From assembly GCA_028873595.1 (NCBI GenBank), contig JAPPOV010000030.1:1-64000 (forward strand): a DNA stretch of 64,000 nt, written 5' to 3'. Positions within the stretch are counted from its first letter, which is position 1, and the number at the start of each line of letters is the position of its first letter. This document shows, piece by piece, positions 18,309 through 26,047 of the stretch. This DNA is from Gemmatimonadota bacterium (GTDB taxonomy: Bacteria > Gemmatimonadota > Gemmatimonadetes > Longimicrobiales > Gaopeijiaceae). Both the position numbers and the translations under genes were made by a program. Below the pieces are notes generated by a model, which was given only the letters and a program-made list of their open reading frames with translations, was not told the DNA's origin and ran no database searches.

Positions 18309-19618
18309 GCGGGGTCCGCCTCCAGAGACGCGGGCCCCGTGTCCAGCAGCATGACCGACACGTCGTCGCCTTGGTCGACTCGACTGCGGTCGGGCGGGAT
18401 GATGGCCAGGCCATCGGCCAGAGCAAGCCCCCGGACCAGTCCGGAGAGCTGAGGGCCGGTCAGGCGCGCCTCCGGACCGCGCTCACCCAGCGATACCGCG
18501 ACTCGTTGGAAGTAGGTCAGTTCGGCAGGTGTCGATATGGACTCGGCGGCTGTGCACTTCACGGTCCGGCGGAAAACGCGACGGTGTCCGGCGAGCCGCA
18601 GGAGGTACGGGCGTACGAACACTTCGAAGGTGACGAAGGCGGAAGATGGATTGCCGGGCAGGCCGAAGACCGCCTGGCGGCGCCCGCCGTGATCAAGCCA
18701 TCCAAACGATATAGGGCTGCCGGGGCGCATGCTCACCCGCCAGAAGTCGAGCTCGAAGCCTGCCTGGTCCAGCACACGCTTCACGAGATCGGCCTCGCCC
18801 ATCGATGCACCACCGATGGTCACGAGGACGTCCGCTTCAGCTCCCGCCGCGATCCGTCGGGTCAGGTCGTCTGGGTCGTCCAGCGCGATCCCCAGGTCGA
18901 GCGGCTGGGCCCCAACCTCCAGGGACATGGCAGTCAGCATCGTACCGTTCGACTCTGGCACCCCGAGACCCTGAATCACATCGTCGTAGCGATCCGGGCG
19001 ACGAAGCTCGTCTCCGGTGGGGAGGAGAGCGATGCGGGGTGACGCGTGGACATCGACATCCTGCAGACCGGCCGCAGCGAGAACACCGATGGTCCCGGCC
19101 GTGATCGAGTGACCAGGCTCGAACAGGGTCGCGCCGCGCGTCATGTCCTGTCCGGCTGCTCGGACGTGCCGGCCAGCATCCGCGTCGGACGAGATCCGGA
19201 CCTGGCCTTCCTCGGCCTCACGGTCGGTATGTTCGACGCGGATCACAGAATCGGCCCCAATCGGCACCGGCGCTCCCGTCATGATGCGGATCGCTGTCCC
19301 CGGTTCGAGCGTACGCCCGGCGTCACCACCGGCCCGTATCACTCCGGCCACCGGCAACGACACGGGCGTGTCTCGGGTCGCTCCTGAGACGTCTGCGGCC
19401 CGGACGGCGTATCCGTCCATCGCGCTGTTGTCCCAGGGCGGCAGAGTGACCGTCGCGAGGATCGGGGCCGAGAGCGCGCGTCCGAGGGCGTCCATTGTTC
19501 TGACGCGCTCTGCTGGCAGTGGCGATGCCGAGGCCAGGATTCGCCGACGCGCTTCGCGGACAGGAAGCCAGTCGGCTTCTCGTCGTTCGTGGTCGAACCC
19601 GCGCCGGGACCCGGTCAC
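18305..19618 (-). CDS. moeA: Molybdopterin molybdenumtransferase
   Basis: Inserts molybdate into adenylylated molybdopterin. 437 residues from the GTG at 19618, chosen because it lies just after the stop of the upstream barrel gene. Domain order is normal: N-terminal LPPWDNSAMDGYAVR, IMTGAPVPIGADSVIRVE, then the MoCF domain with PTGDELRRP, SNGTML, TIGGASMGEADLVK and VFGLPGNPSSAFVTFEVFVRP, then domain IV. moaC elsewhere in the window belongs to the same pathway. Together they predict active molybdoenzymes in this organism. Confidence 0.94.
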   Translation of the reverse strand: MTGSRRGFDHERREADWLPVREARRRILASASPLPAERVRTMDALGRALSAPILATVTLPPWDNSAMDGYAVRAADVSGATRDTPVSLPVAGVIRAGGDAGRTLEPGTAIRIMTGAPVPIGADSVIRVEHTDREAEEGQVRISSDADAGRHVRAAGQDMTRGATLFEPGHSITAGTIGVLAAAGLQDVDVHASPRIALLPTGDELRRPDRYDDVIQGLGVPESNGTMLTAMSLEVGAQPLDLGIALDDPDDLTRRIAAGAEADVLVTIGGASMGEADLVKRVLDQAGFELDFWRVSMRPGSPISFGWLDHGGRRQAVFGLPGNPSSAFVTFEVFVRPYLLRLAGHRRVFRRTVKCTAAESISTPAELTYFQRVAVSLGERGPEARLTGPQLSGLVRGLALADGLAIIPPDRSRVDQGDDVSVMLLDTGPASLEADPA

Positions 19619-19631
19619 GTGATGGAGAGGG

Positions 19632-20330
19632 TCACCAGCGCCAGAGGAGCGACAGGCTGAACGCCGTCCCCCGAAGCCACTCCCCATCCTCGACTTCTTC
19701 GAATGCACGGCTCGGATCGCTGTAGCCCGGCGGGGTGTCGACCTTCCAGAGCGAGAAGACGCCGTCGCCGCGGAGCGCGATCTTGTCCGTCACGAACCAC
19801 CGACTCCCGAGGCCTAGCGTTCCATAGAAGCCGGTGCCGAAGCTGAACACATCTTCGGGGAGCAGGGTCTGGTCGAGCGCATGGTCGCCACCCGCACTGA
19901 AGACGGCGCCACCACCAATGGTCAGAAACGGGCTGAGGCGATGCCACATACGACGCCCGGCGAAGCTGAACCGAATCCTGCCCTCCAATGTGGTCAGGAG
20001 CTCGTCGGTCTGTCCGATCAGGCGATTGGCCTCGATCTGGCTCGGATCGACGACGTCCCTCTCGGAGTCGATGAAGCTGACAACCCCTTCGAGACCGAGA
20101 GGTCCGGAAAGCTCCACCCCGTAACGGGCGCCGAACACCGAACCACCCGAAGGAGCGTACCCGAACCGGCCAGAACCGACGGTCATCGACCCTGAGAATA
20201 TACCTGCCTCCTGTCCACGCTCGAGGTACTCGAACGGAGACGGGATCGTTTGTGCCGCGGCAGCTCCGGGGAACGCCAGCCACATGCTGGCGGCCAGGGC
20301 CACGAACCTGTTCAACGATGATCCCTTCAA
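19632..20330 (-). CDS. Outer-membrane beta-barrel-like protein
   Basis: Exported protein of 232 residues from a TTG start at 20330, supported by GAGGAG about ten bases upstream; the frame is open further but without a better start. A signal peptide (LNRFVALAASMWLAFPGAAAAQ) is followed by alternating strand-like segments rich in Gly and aromatic residues, and the chain ends LSLLWRW, a terminal aromatic typical of outer-membrane barrels. About eight strands can be drawn, resembling OmpW/OMP_b-brl-type proteins. Specific role unknown. Confidence 0.72.
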   Translation of the reverse strand: MKGSSLNRFVALAASMWLAFPGAAAAQTIPSPFEYLERGQEAGIFSGSMTVGSGRFGYAPSGGSVFGARYGVELSGPLGLEGVVSFIDSERDVVDPSQIEANRLIGQTDELLTTLEGRIRFSFAGRRMWHRLSPFLTIGGGAVFSAGGDHALDQTLLPEDVFSFGTGFYGTLGLGSRWFVTDKIALRGDGVFSLWKVDTPPGYSDPSRAFEEVEDGEWLRGTAFSLSLLWRW

Positions 20331-20465
20331 AGGGACTCGCTCCTCTCCCTGACGGATTTTTTGATTGACCCCATTTCGCGCGCCCGGCACATTCGTGGGG
20401 CAGCGCGCAGATGGCGCGTCGAATGCTCGTTGTAACACCTTCTGTACCGGATCGTTTCAGACTCC

Positions 20466-21497
20466 ATGCGTCTTCGTTGTGCGTCCCTCCATCGCCCGTT
20501 GCTTCTGGCTGGAGGCCTACTCGCCGCGACGGCCGCATCGGGCGCGTCCCAGGACGTCGTGACCGTGCGGGCCGAAGAGAACTTCCGGCGGGAGCCGAAT
20601 GGTGTCGTGCTTGCCCGCATAGGGGAAGGGGCCTCGTTGCGTGTGCTTGCCACGGAAGGGAACTGGACGCAGGTCGAGGTGGAGGGTTGGGTGTGGTTGC
20701 GCTCCCTGCAGACCAGTGAAGAGCCCGCGTTTGACCTTGTCGTGAGCCAGGGGGGTGGAGAGAACCTTCGGTCCGGGCCGTCGGGTACGATCATCGGCGT
20801 ACTCGAGGAAGGGACACTTCTGGAAGAACTTGGTCGGGCCCCTGCATGGGCTCGCGTTACGCGCGTTGGATGGATCTGGTCCGCATCGCTCTCGGACCCG
20901 GTGCCTGCAGACTCGGAAGCACGTGCTGATCCTCCGCTGGTCGTCGCGTCGACACGGGCCCCAGACAATTTCGCGCGCGCCAGCGGTGGCGGTCCGATCC
21001 TTGCCGCTCCCGGTGGAGATACCTTGGGCACGATCGCTCCGAATGGCGACGTGGAGGTGCTCGCTCGCGAAGGGAGTTGGACGCGCGTCCGACTCGAGGG
21101 ATGGATGTGGATGCCGGAGACGTCGACCGACGAGGCCTCGGCAGAGGCCGCACCTGCCGATCAGCCCGAGGTTCTCGATCCGACCGCGCTGGCTGACGAT
21201 CCAGCGCAGTATGCCGGGCGCGTGGTGGCCTGGTCGGTCCAGTTCATCTCGCTCGAGCGCGCCGAGGTTGTGCGGACCGACTTCTTCGAGGGTGAGCCGT
21301 TCCTGCTCTCCCGCTTCGGAGGGCCCGATGGGAAATTCGTGTACGTCGCGATCCCGGCGGATCGGCTCTCCGAGGTAGAGGGGCTCGTACCCCTCGAGAC
21401 CATAGCCGTAACCGGTCGTGTACGTACGGGCGCGTCACGGCTGACGGGAGCACCGATTATCGATCTTATCGGTCTCGAGAGGTCTCGAGAGGACTGA
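20466..21497 (+). CDS. Exported protein with three SH3b-like domains
   Basis: A 343-residue secreted protein: signal peptide to about residue 28 (AATAASGASQD), then three bacterial SH3-like repeats at about 32-80, 92-145 and 157-218, each with an NxR/NFx start, a G(T/S)xx turn and a final WxW(M/L) strand. A Pro/Ala-rich linker leads to a C-terminal beta domain (about 235-343) that may be OB-like. SH3b domains usually bind peptidoglycan or peptides. It overlaps the next lipoprotein gene by one base (TGATG). The function is unknown. Confidence 0.7.
   Translation: MRLRCASLHRPLLLAGGLLAATAASGASQDVVTVRAEENFRREPNGVVLARIGEGASLRVLATEGNWTQVEVEGWVWLRSLQTSEEPAFDLVVSQGGGENLRSGPSGTIIGVLEEGTLLEELGRAPAWARVTRVGWIWSASLSDPVPADSEARADPPLVVASTRAPDNFARASGGGPILAAPGGDTLGTIAPNGDVEVLAREGSWTRVRLEGWMWMPETSTDEASAEAAPADQPEVLDPTALADDPAQYAGRVVAWSVQFISLERAEVVRTDFFEGEPFLLSRFGGPDGKFVYVAIPADRLSEVEGLVPLETIAVTGRVRTGASRLTGAPIIDLIGLERSRED
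21471..21490 (+). repeat. 10-bp tandem duplication at the 3' end of the SH3b gene
   Basis: GGTCTCGAGA occurs twice back to back. The copy number decides which stop codon ends the upstream gene, because ten is not a multiple of three, and so fixes the TGATG junction with the next gene. Confidence 0.85.
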
Positions 21498-23674
21498 TGA
21501 TTGTGCATCCTTCCGGCGACCCGACACGAGGGCGCCGGAGCGCCCTGCGCTCCGTTGGCTTCACGGCGGTGCTCATCCTCTACGCGTGTGGAGGGGATCC
21601 AACCACGGTTCTGCGCCCACCCGTCGAGATCTTCGTCGCTGCGGGCGATCAGCAGTATGGGACGGTGGGCCAGACACTTGGGACACCTCTCCAGGTCGAG
21701 GTGCGTGCCCTTACGACGCAGCTCCCACAGTCCGGTGTTCAGGTTGCGTGGAGTGTCGTAGAAGGTGACGCGGAAATCGCAGGGGTGTCGGCCACGATTT
21801 CGGATTCCACCGGCTTGGCAGGAACGAGTGTCCGGCTCGGCACCACGATCGGGGACGTCGTCATCCGTGCGACCGCACAGGGGCAGTCGCCTGCGTCGGT
21901 CGACTTTCAACTGTTTCTGGTCGATCACCCGGTGTTGAACGACATGTCGGTCGCCGTCGCGCTCCCCGGCGAATCGATAATCCTGACCGGGGAGAACTTC
22001 ATTCCTGAACTCGGTCACAACGTCGTGCTCTTTTCAGGTGTGCGCGGAGAGGTCACGGCAGCGACACCGAGTGAATTGGTCGTGAGGGTTCCGAGCTGTC
22101 TGCCCGAACGCGATGTGGATGTCTCGGTTCGCTTTGGTACCGTGGGGAGTTCTTCTTTGGGACTCTCCGTAGGGGCCGGAGGGGAGGTAGCGGCGCTCGG
22201 GATCGGAGACGTCGTGGACGCATTCGACGCGCCGGGCCTGACGTGCGTGACCCTTCCCGGAGCAGGGGGTGCCGAATACGTGCTCGAAGTCCATACGACG
22301 TCGAATGCAGGCGCGGCGGCACATGCCTGGACCCTGACGGGTCTCAGCTCCAGCTCAGCCACAGGTCCAGCGCTCCGGTCGGAGGAGGTTCAGCGACGCC
22401 CCTCTGAGCCCACACCCGACATCGCGGCTCAGTGGGACGCCCGCTTACGGGAACTCGAAAGGACCCTCACGGCCGACCGCTGGTCAACGCCCGAAGGTGC
22501 TGGGAGAGGACCTGCTTCCGTGATTCAGCCGGCGCCACAGGTCAACGATGTTCGAACCTTCCAGGTCTACCGAAATCCGGGTGACTTCGCCTCGGTGACC
22601 GCGGTAGCCCGGTATGTGGGTGACCGCGCCGCCTTCTTCGTTGACCAGGACGCGCCGGAGGGCGGCTACACAAGCGATGATCTTCGGGCGTTCTCGGATC
22701 AGTTCGACCATGTGATCTGGCCTGTCGTCACGAGCGCCTTCGGCGATCCTTCCGATCTCGACGCCAACGAGCGGATCGTCATACTCTTCACACCTGTGGT
22801 GAATGCATTGACGCCCCGGGGCGCCACCGGATTCATCGGAGGCTTCTTTTTCGGACTCGATCTTCTTCCTGATGAGACGGGAAGCAACGCCGGTGAGCTG
22901 TTCTACAGCCTCGTGCCGGATCCTGACGGAGAATATTCGGATCCCCGACCGAAGAGTGCGCTCCAGGAGATCACACCGGCGGTGCTGTCGCACGAATTTC
23001 AACACATGGTGAACTTCAATGAGCGTGTCCTGCTCCGGGGTGCGCAGGCGAATGAGGCCGTGTGGCTATCGGAAGGATTGGCGCAGTTCGCCGAGGAACT
23101 CGTTGCGCGATCGTATGAAGAAGCTGGAGACGTGGAAAACACGGAGCTGTTTCGAGAGGGCGTTCGTGATCGTTCTCGCCGTTACCTGGGTGACACCGAG
23201 AACGTTTCGCTGATCATCTCCTCGGGGAACGGCACGCTCGAAGAGCGAGGGGCGGGTTATCTCTACACGGCCTACCTGACGGACCGCTTTGGTTCGGATC
23301 TTCCGGGTCGTCTGGCCCGTACGACCAGGACCGGCGTAGCGAACGTGGAAGCCGAGACGGGAACCCCCTGGCGGGACGTCTTGTCGGATTGGTGGGCGGC
23401 GGTCGTGCTTGATGAACCCGGTGCCGACGCCGCACCACTGGCGTATCCCTCCGTGGACCTGCAGGGGTTCCTGGGTGATCCGTTTCCGTTGCAGCCGACT
23501 CCCTTGGGTGGAGCGGACTTCGAGCGCATGGGAACGCTGCGTTCTTCGTCTGTGGCGTACTACATTGTCGATCCCTCCGAGTCGGGAACCATGACGGTGC
23601 GACTCGGTGGAGAAGGGGGTGGGTCGAGTGCTCCTCAGGCCGGCCTGCGAATGCGGATTATCCGAGTACAGTAA
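21497..23674 (+). CDS. M30-like zinc metallopeptidase lipoprotein with Ig-like and IPT/TIG domains
   Basis: A 725-residue exported protein. A lipobox-like ILYACGG lies near residue 30. Residues about 45-140 look like a Big/invasin-type Ig repeat (VQVAWSVVEGDA, DSTGLAGTSVRLG), and about 145-235 like an IPT/TIG fold (LTGENF, NVVLFSGVRG, LVVRVPS). The catalytic part starts near 350 and holds HEFQHMVNFNE near 500, an HExxH site, followed by WLSEGLAQFAEEL with a possible third ligand. This layout fits peptidase M30 (hyicolysin) relatives. It is coupled to the SH3b gene, so both may act at the cell surface. Confidence 0.8.
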   Translation: MIVHPSGDPTRGRRSALRSVGFTAVLILYACGGDPTTVLRPPVEIFVAAGDQQYGTVGQTLGTPLQVEVRALTTQLPQSGVQVAWSVVEGDAEIAGVSATISDSTGLAGTSVRLGTTIGDVVIRATAQGQSPASVDFQLFLVDHPVLNDMSVAVALPGESIILTGENFIPELGHNVVLFSGVRGEVTAATPSELVVRVPSCLPERDVDVSVRFGTVGSSSLGLSVGAGGEVAALGIGDVVDAFDAPGLTCVTLPGAGGAEYVLEVHTTSNAGAAAHAWTLTGLSSSSATGPALRSEEVQRRPSEPTPDIAAQWDARLRELERTLTADRWSTPEGAGRGPASVIQPAPQVNDVRTFQVYRNPGDFASVTAVARYVGDRAAFFVDQDAPEGGYTSDDLRAFSDQFDHVIWPVVTSAFGDPSDLDANERIVILFTPVVNALTPRGATGFIGGFFFGLDLLPDETGSNAGELFYSLVPDPDGEYSDPRPKSALQEITPAVLSHEFQHMVNFNERVLLRGAQANEAVWLSEGLAQFAEELVARSYEEAGDVENTELFREGVRDRSRRYLGDTENVSLIISSGNGTLEERGAGYLYTAYLTDRFGSDLPGRLARTTRTGVANVEAETGTPWRDVLSDWWAAVVLDEPGADAAPLAYPSVDLQGFLGDPFPLQPTPLGGADFERMGTLRSSSVAYYIVDPSESGTMTVRLGGEGGGSSAPQAGLRMRIIRVQ

Positions 23675-23706
23675 GGAAGATCAGTCGCTTCACAGCTGAA
23701 TCTTCC
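23675..23706 (+). terminator. Stem-loop directly after the M30-like gene
   Basis: Arms GGAAGAT (23675-23681) and ATCTTCC (23700-23706) pair perfectly, and an inner CAG/CTG(A) extends the stem past a one-base bulge. It begins at the first base after the stop codon. There is no T-run. Confidence 0.4.
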
Positions 23707-23763
23707 GCGGGAGAACCCCGTAGGGGTTTGAGTTGAACCAAACGTCCATATCCGGCTGATCAG

Positions 23764-24579
23764 ATGCGTTGTTCCACCTGCGGCGAGATGCTCCAACCCA
23801 GGGCGGCTCGCTGCCCCACGTGCGGGACGTCCACGCCCGTCGGTATGGCTGTCTCCAGACCTTCCGGCGTGAGACGCTGCCCGCGTTGCTCGTATCAGGG
23901 CGAAGGCATGCCGTATTTCCGGCGTGCGGGACACGTGGGTCTGCTGGTTGGTGCATCACTCTTCACGTACGGATTCGGTGGTCTCGTGTACTGGCTCGCG
24001 CGACGCAAGCACCTCGTGTGTCCGCGCTGTGGATTGGGCTGGGAGAATGCGTCACGCGCTTTGGCGGCCACGGGCCCTGAGCCGGAAAAGAGACTGGTCG
24101 AGGCAGAGCCGGACGAGAAGCTGCCCAGCGCCGGGCTCAAGCGTCGCATCCTGGGTACATCGTTGGTGCTTCTTGCGAGCCTGCTGGTACTCATCGGTTT
24201 CGTCGAGTGGGAGATGGCCGCGGTTGCCACCGGCTCCGTAGTCGGAGGTGGTGGCTCGCTCACCTTCTACTGGGGCTGGCAGGGCCTCATGGAGCGCAAG
24301 AAGGCAATCATGCAGGGGGTCCAGCGAAAGATCCTGAAGCTGGCCGGCGCAAAAGGTGGGCGACTGACAGTGACTGAAGTCGCCGCGGATTTGAACCTGG
24401 CGCTTCCTGATGCGGAGAAGATCCTGATCTCCCTCGATGATGGCTTCCGCGTTCGTTCCGAGATTTCCAACGATGGGGTGCTGTTCTACGAGTTCCCGGA
24501 GATTTTGCACCGAGATCAGCTCGACGCTGTCTCTGGGCGTTCGCCTGAGGAACTCGGCTCGGGATCGATCGAGGGCTGA
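23764..24579 (+). CDS. Zinc-ribbon membrane protein with C-terminal winged-helix-like domain
   Basis: A 271-residue protein I cannot name. It opens with a double zinc ribbon, CSTCGEML..CPTCGTS, then CPRCSYQGEGMPYFRR and, past the first hydrophobic stretch, CPRCGLGWEN. Membrane segments lie at about 57-78 and at about 131-175 (LGTSLVLLASLLVLIGFVEW and a Gly-rich one). Residues about 185-250 look like a winged helix: KILKLAGAKGGRLTVTEVAADLNL, ALPDAEKILISL, FRVRSEISNDGVLFYEF. The 3' end overlaps the convergent DMT gene by 64 bases. The wing-like domain often binds DNA, but here it may serve protein contacts. Confidence 0.65.
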   Translation: MRCSTCGEMLQPRAARCPTCGTSTPVGMAVSRPSGVRRCPRCSYQGEGMPYFRRAGHVGLLVGASLFTYGFGGLVYWLARRKHLVCPRCGLGWENASRALAATGPEPEKRLVEAEPDEKLPSAGLKRRILGTSLVLLASLLVLIGFVEWEMAAVATGSVVGGGGSLTFYWGWQGLMERKKAIMQGVQRKILKLAGAKGGRLTVTEVAADLNLALPDAEKILISLDDGFRVRSEISNDGVLFYEFPEILHRDQLDAVSGRSPEELGSGSIEG

Positions 24580-25481
24580 CCCACACGGGTGATCATCACC
24601 CCGACCAGGATGCTCGCTGCTCCGAGCCATTGCAGCCCTGAGGGACGCTCGCCCAGCCAGAGCCATGCGGTCATCAGCGCCCATACGGGCACGAGGTTCG
24701 AATACACGGCGGTGCGACTGTTTCCGATCTTCTGAACCCCGTAGTACCAGAGAACGTACGCCAGCGCGATCGCGAACAGGCCGGAGTAGAGCACGCCGAT
24801 CCACCCGCCCATGCTCGCGGCAGTGAGATCGGTACGCATAACAGCAGGGGTACCGATCGCGACAAGAATCGGAGTCCCCACCCAGAGCGTCCATGTGGTC
24901 ATGCGCAGTGCTCCGTAGCGACCTACCGGATTTGCCCCGGCCACCGTATACACGGACCAGAGGATTGACCCGACGATCATGAGCAGGTCGCCGCGGAGCG
25001 TCTCCGATCCGAGGGACAGTTGGTCGCCACTGCCCAAGACGACGAGTACCATCCCGATCAGTGTGCCGACAACCCCGATGACGACCCAGCGATTGGGGTG
25101 TTCGTGGCCGGCGAGCGCGGACAGGATGACCGTCCACACGGGTGTGGTAGAGAGAAGCAGGCTCGCGTTGCCTGCGTAGGTCCAGTCGATTCCGATGATG
25201 AAGGCGAGCTGGTAGAGGACGTTCCCGACCGCTCCGAGAAGGAGAATCCGACCGACATCCTCTCGTCGCGGCAGCAGGTCGCCCGACTGCTTCCAGACGA
25301 TCCATCCCAGTACGCCGGCTGCCAACGGGAAACGAAGAGCGTTCAGTGCCAGGGGATCGATCTCGTCGAGGACGATCTTGATCACAGAGAAGTTGACGCC
25401 CCATATGGCAGCCAGCGCGACGAGTCCCAGATCGGTGGCTACGTCTCTTTTTTGCGGCGTCATTGAATTCCTGGCATCCAC
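24516..25481 (-). CDS. EamA/DMT-superfamily permease
   Basis: A 321-residue inner-membrane protein with ten predicted helices in two EamA repeats. The first repeat opens with LGLVALAAIWGVNFSVIK, the second with GDLLMIVGSILWSVYTVAG, and the end of the second has NLVPVWALMTAWLWLGERPSGLQWLGAASILVG, all typical of the family. Exports of amino acids, nucleotides or other metabolites are known for relatives; the substrate here is unknown. It could start at ATG 25463. Its 3' end overlaps the opposite-strand zinc-ribbon gene. Confidence 0.88.
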   Translation of the reverse strand: MDARNSMTPQKRDVATDLGLVALAAIWGVNFSVIKIVLDEIDPLALNALRFPLAAGVLGWIVWKQSGDLLPRREDVGRILLLGAVGNVLYQLAFIIGIDWTYAGNASLLLSTTPVWTVILSALAGHEHPNRWVVIGVVGTLIGMVLVVLGSGDQLSLGSETLRGDLLMIVGSILWSVYTVAGANPVGRYGALRMTTWTLWVGTPILVAIGTPAVMRTDLTAASMGGWIGVLYSGLFAIALAYVLWYYGVQKIGNSRTAVYSNLVPVWALMTAWLWLGERPSGLQWLGAASILVGVMITRVGQPSIDPEPSSSGERPETASS

Positions 25482-25771
25482 GTCGTGCCTTCTCGCAGCG
25501 CCAAGGTAACTTCGAAGAGTATCTCACCAACGGGTCACACCGGCGACCGAAGTGGTACGGACACCGATCGAGGTTGGTGACGGTCTCTTCGCGTTGCGGT
25601 GAAGGCCCGCGGGCTGGAGTCGACCCACGACCTGAGCGCTGCGGGTCAAGCCGGCCCACTGTCGATTCGTCGACGATTCCTTGACGAATGGGACCTCGGT
25701 GATAGCGTTTGAAGGGTTCACGCCGCCAGAGCTGACGACCCGTAGTCTGACCCAAACACGCGGAACAACTC

Positions 25772-26014
25772 ATGAGAGAATTCACCGACGCTGAAGGCCG
25801 GTCCTGGACCGCCACGGCCGCGACCGAGGAGTCGACCGACTACAAGGGTCGTTACCACCTCGTCATCGAAGCCGACGACGGCGAGCTTGTTGAGTTGACG
25901 GACGTTCGTTGGAACAGCGAGCGATCCGCGCGCCGTACGCTTGATTCAATGTCGGTGGTTGAGCTGCGTCGTCGGCTGCGCTCTGCTACGGGTCGAGGCG
26001 TCGCCAGCGTCTGA
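25772..26014 (+). CDS. Small hypothetical protein
   Basis: An 80-residue soluble protein starting MREFTDAEGRSW. It is charged, with strand-like halves (GRSWTATAATEES, YHLVIEADDGELVELTDVRW) and a final basic helix (VVELRRRLRSATGRG). Codon usage matches the neighbours. I do not recognise a family; similar short proteins recur in Gemmatimonadota-like genomes. It stands alone between a 290-base gap, in which I see nothing else, and the convergent PBP4 gene. Confidence 0.6.
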   Translation: MREFTDAEGRSWTATAATEESTDYKGRYHLVIEADDGELVELTDVRWNSERSARRTLDSMSVVELRRRLRSATGRGVASV

Positions 26015-26047
26015 TGCTGCCCTGGGTCGCTGGAACCCGGGATGGAC

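Noticed and set aside
25482-25771. Longest gene-free gap, checked for tRNA, small genes and repeats
   Set aside because: No cloverleaf, coding frame with a plausible start, or repeat was found.
24052-25815. Minus-strand open frame of 587 codons across the zinc-ribbon and DMT genes
   Set aside because: Its product is Arg/Gly-rich with no conserved motif, and both overlapped genes have strong protein features. It is a high-GC shadow.
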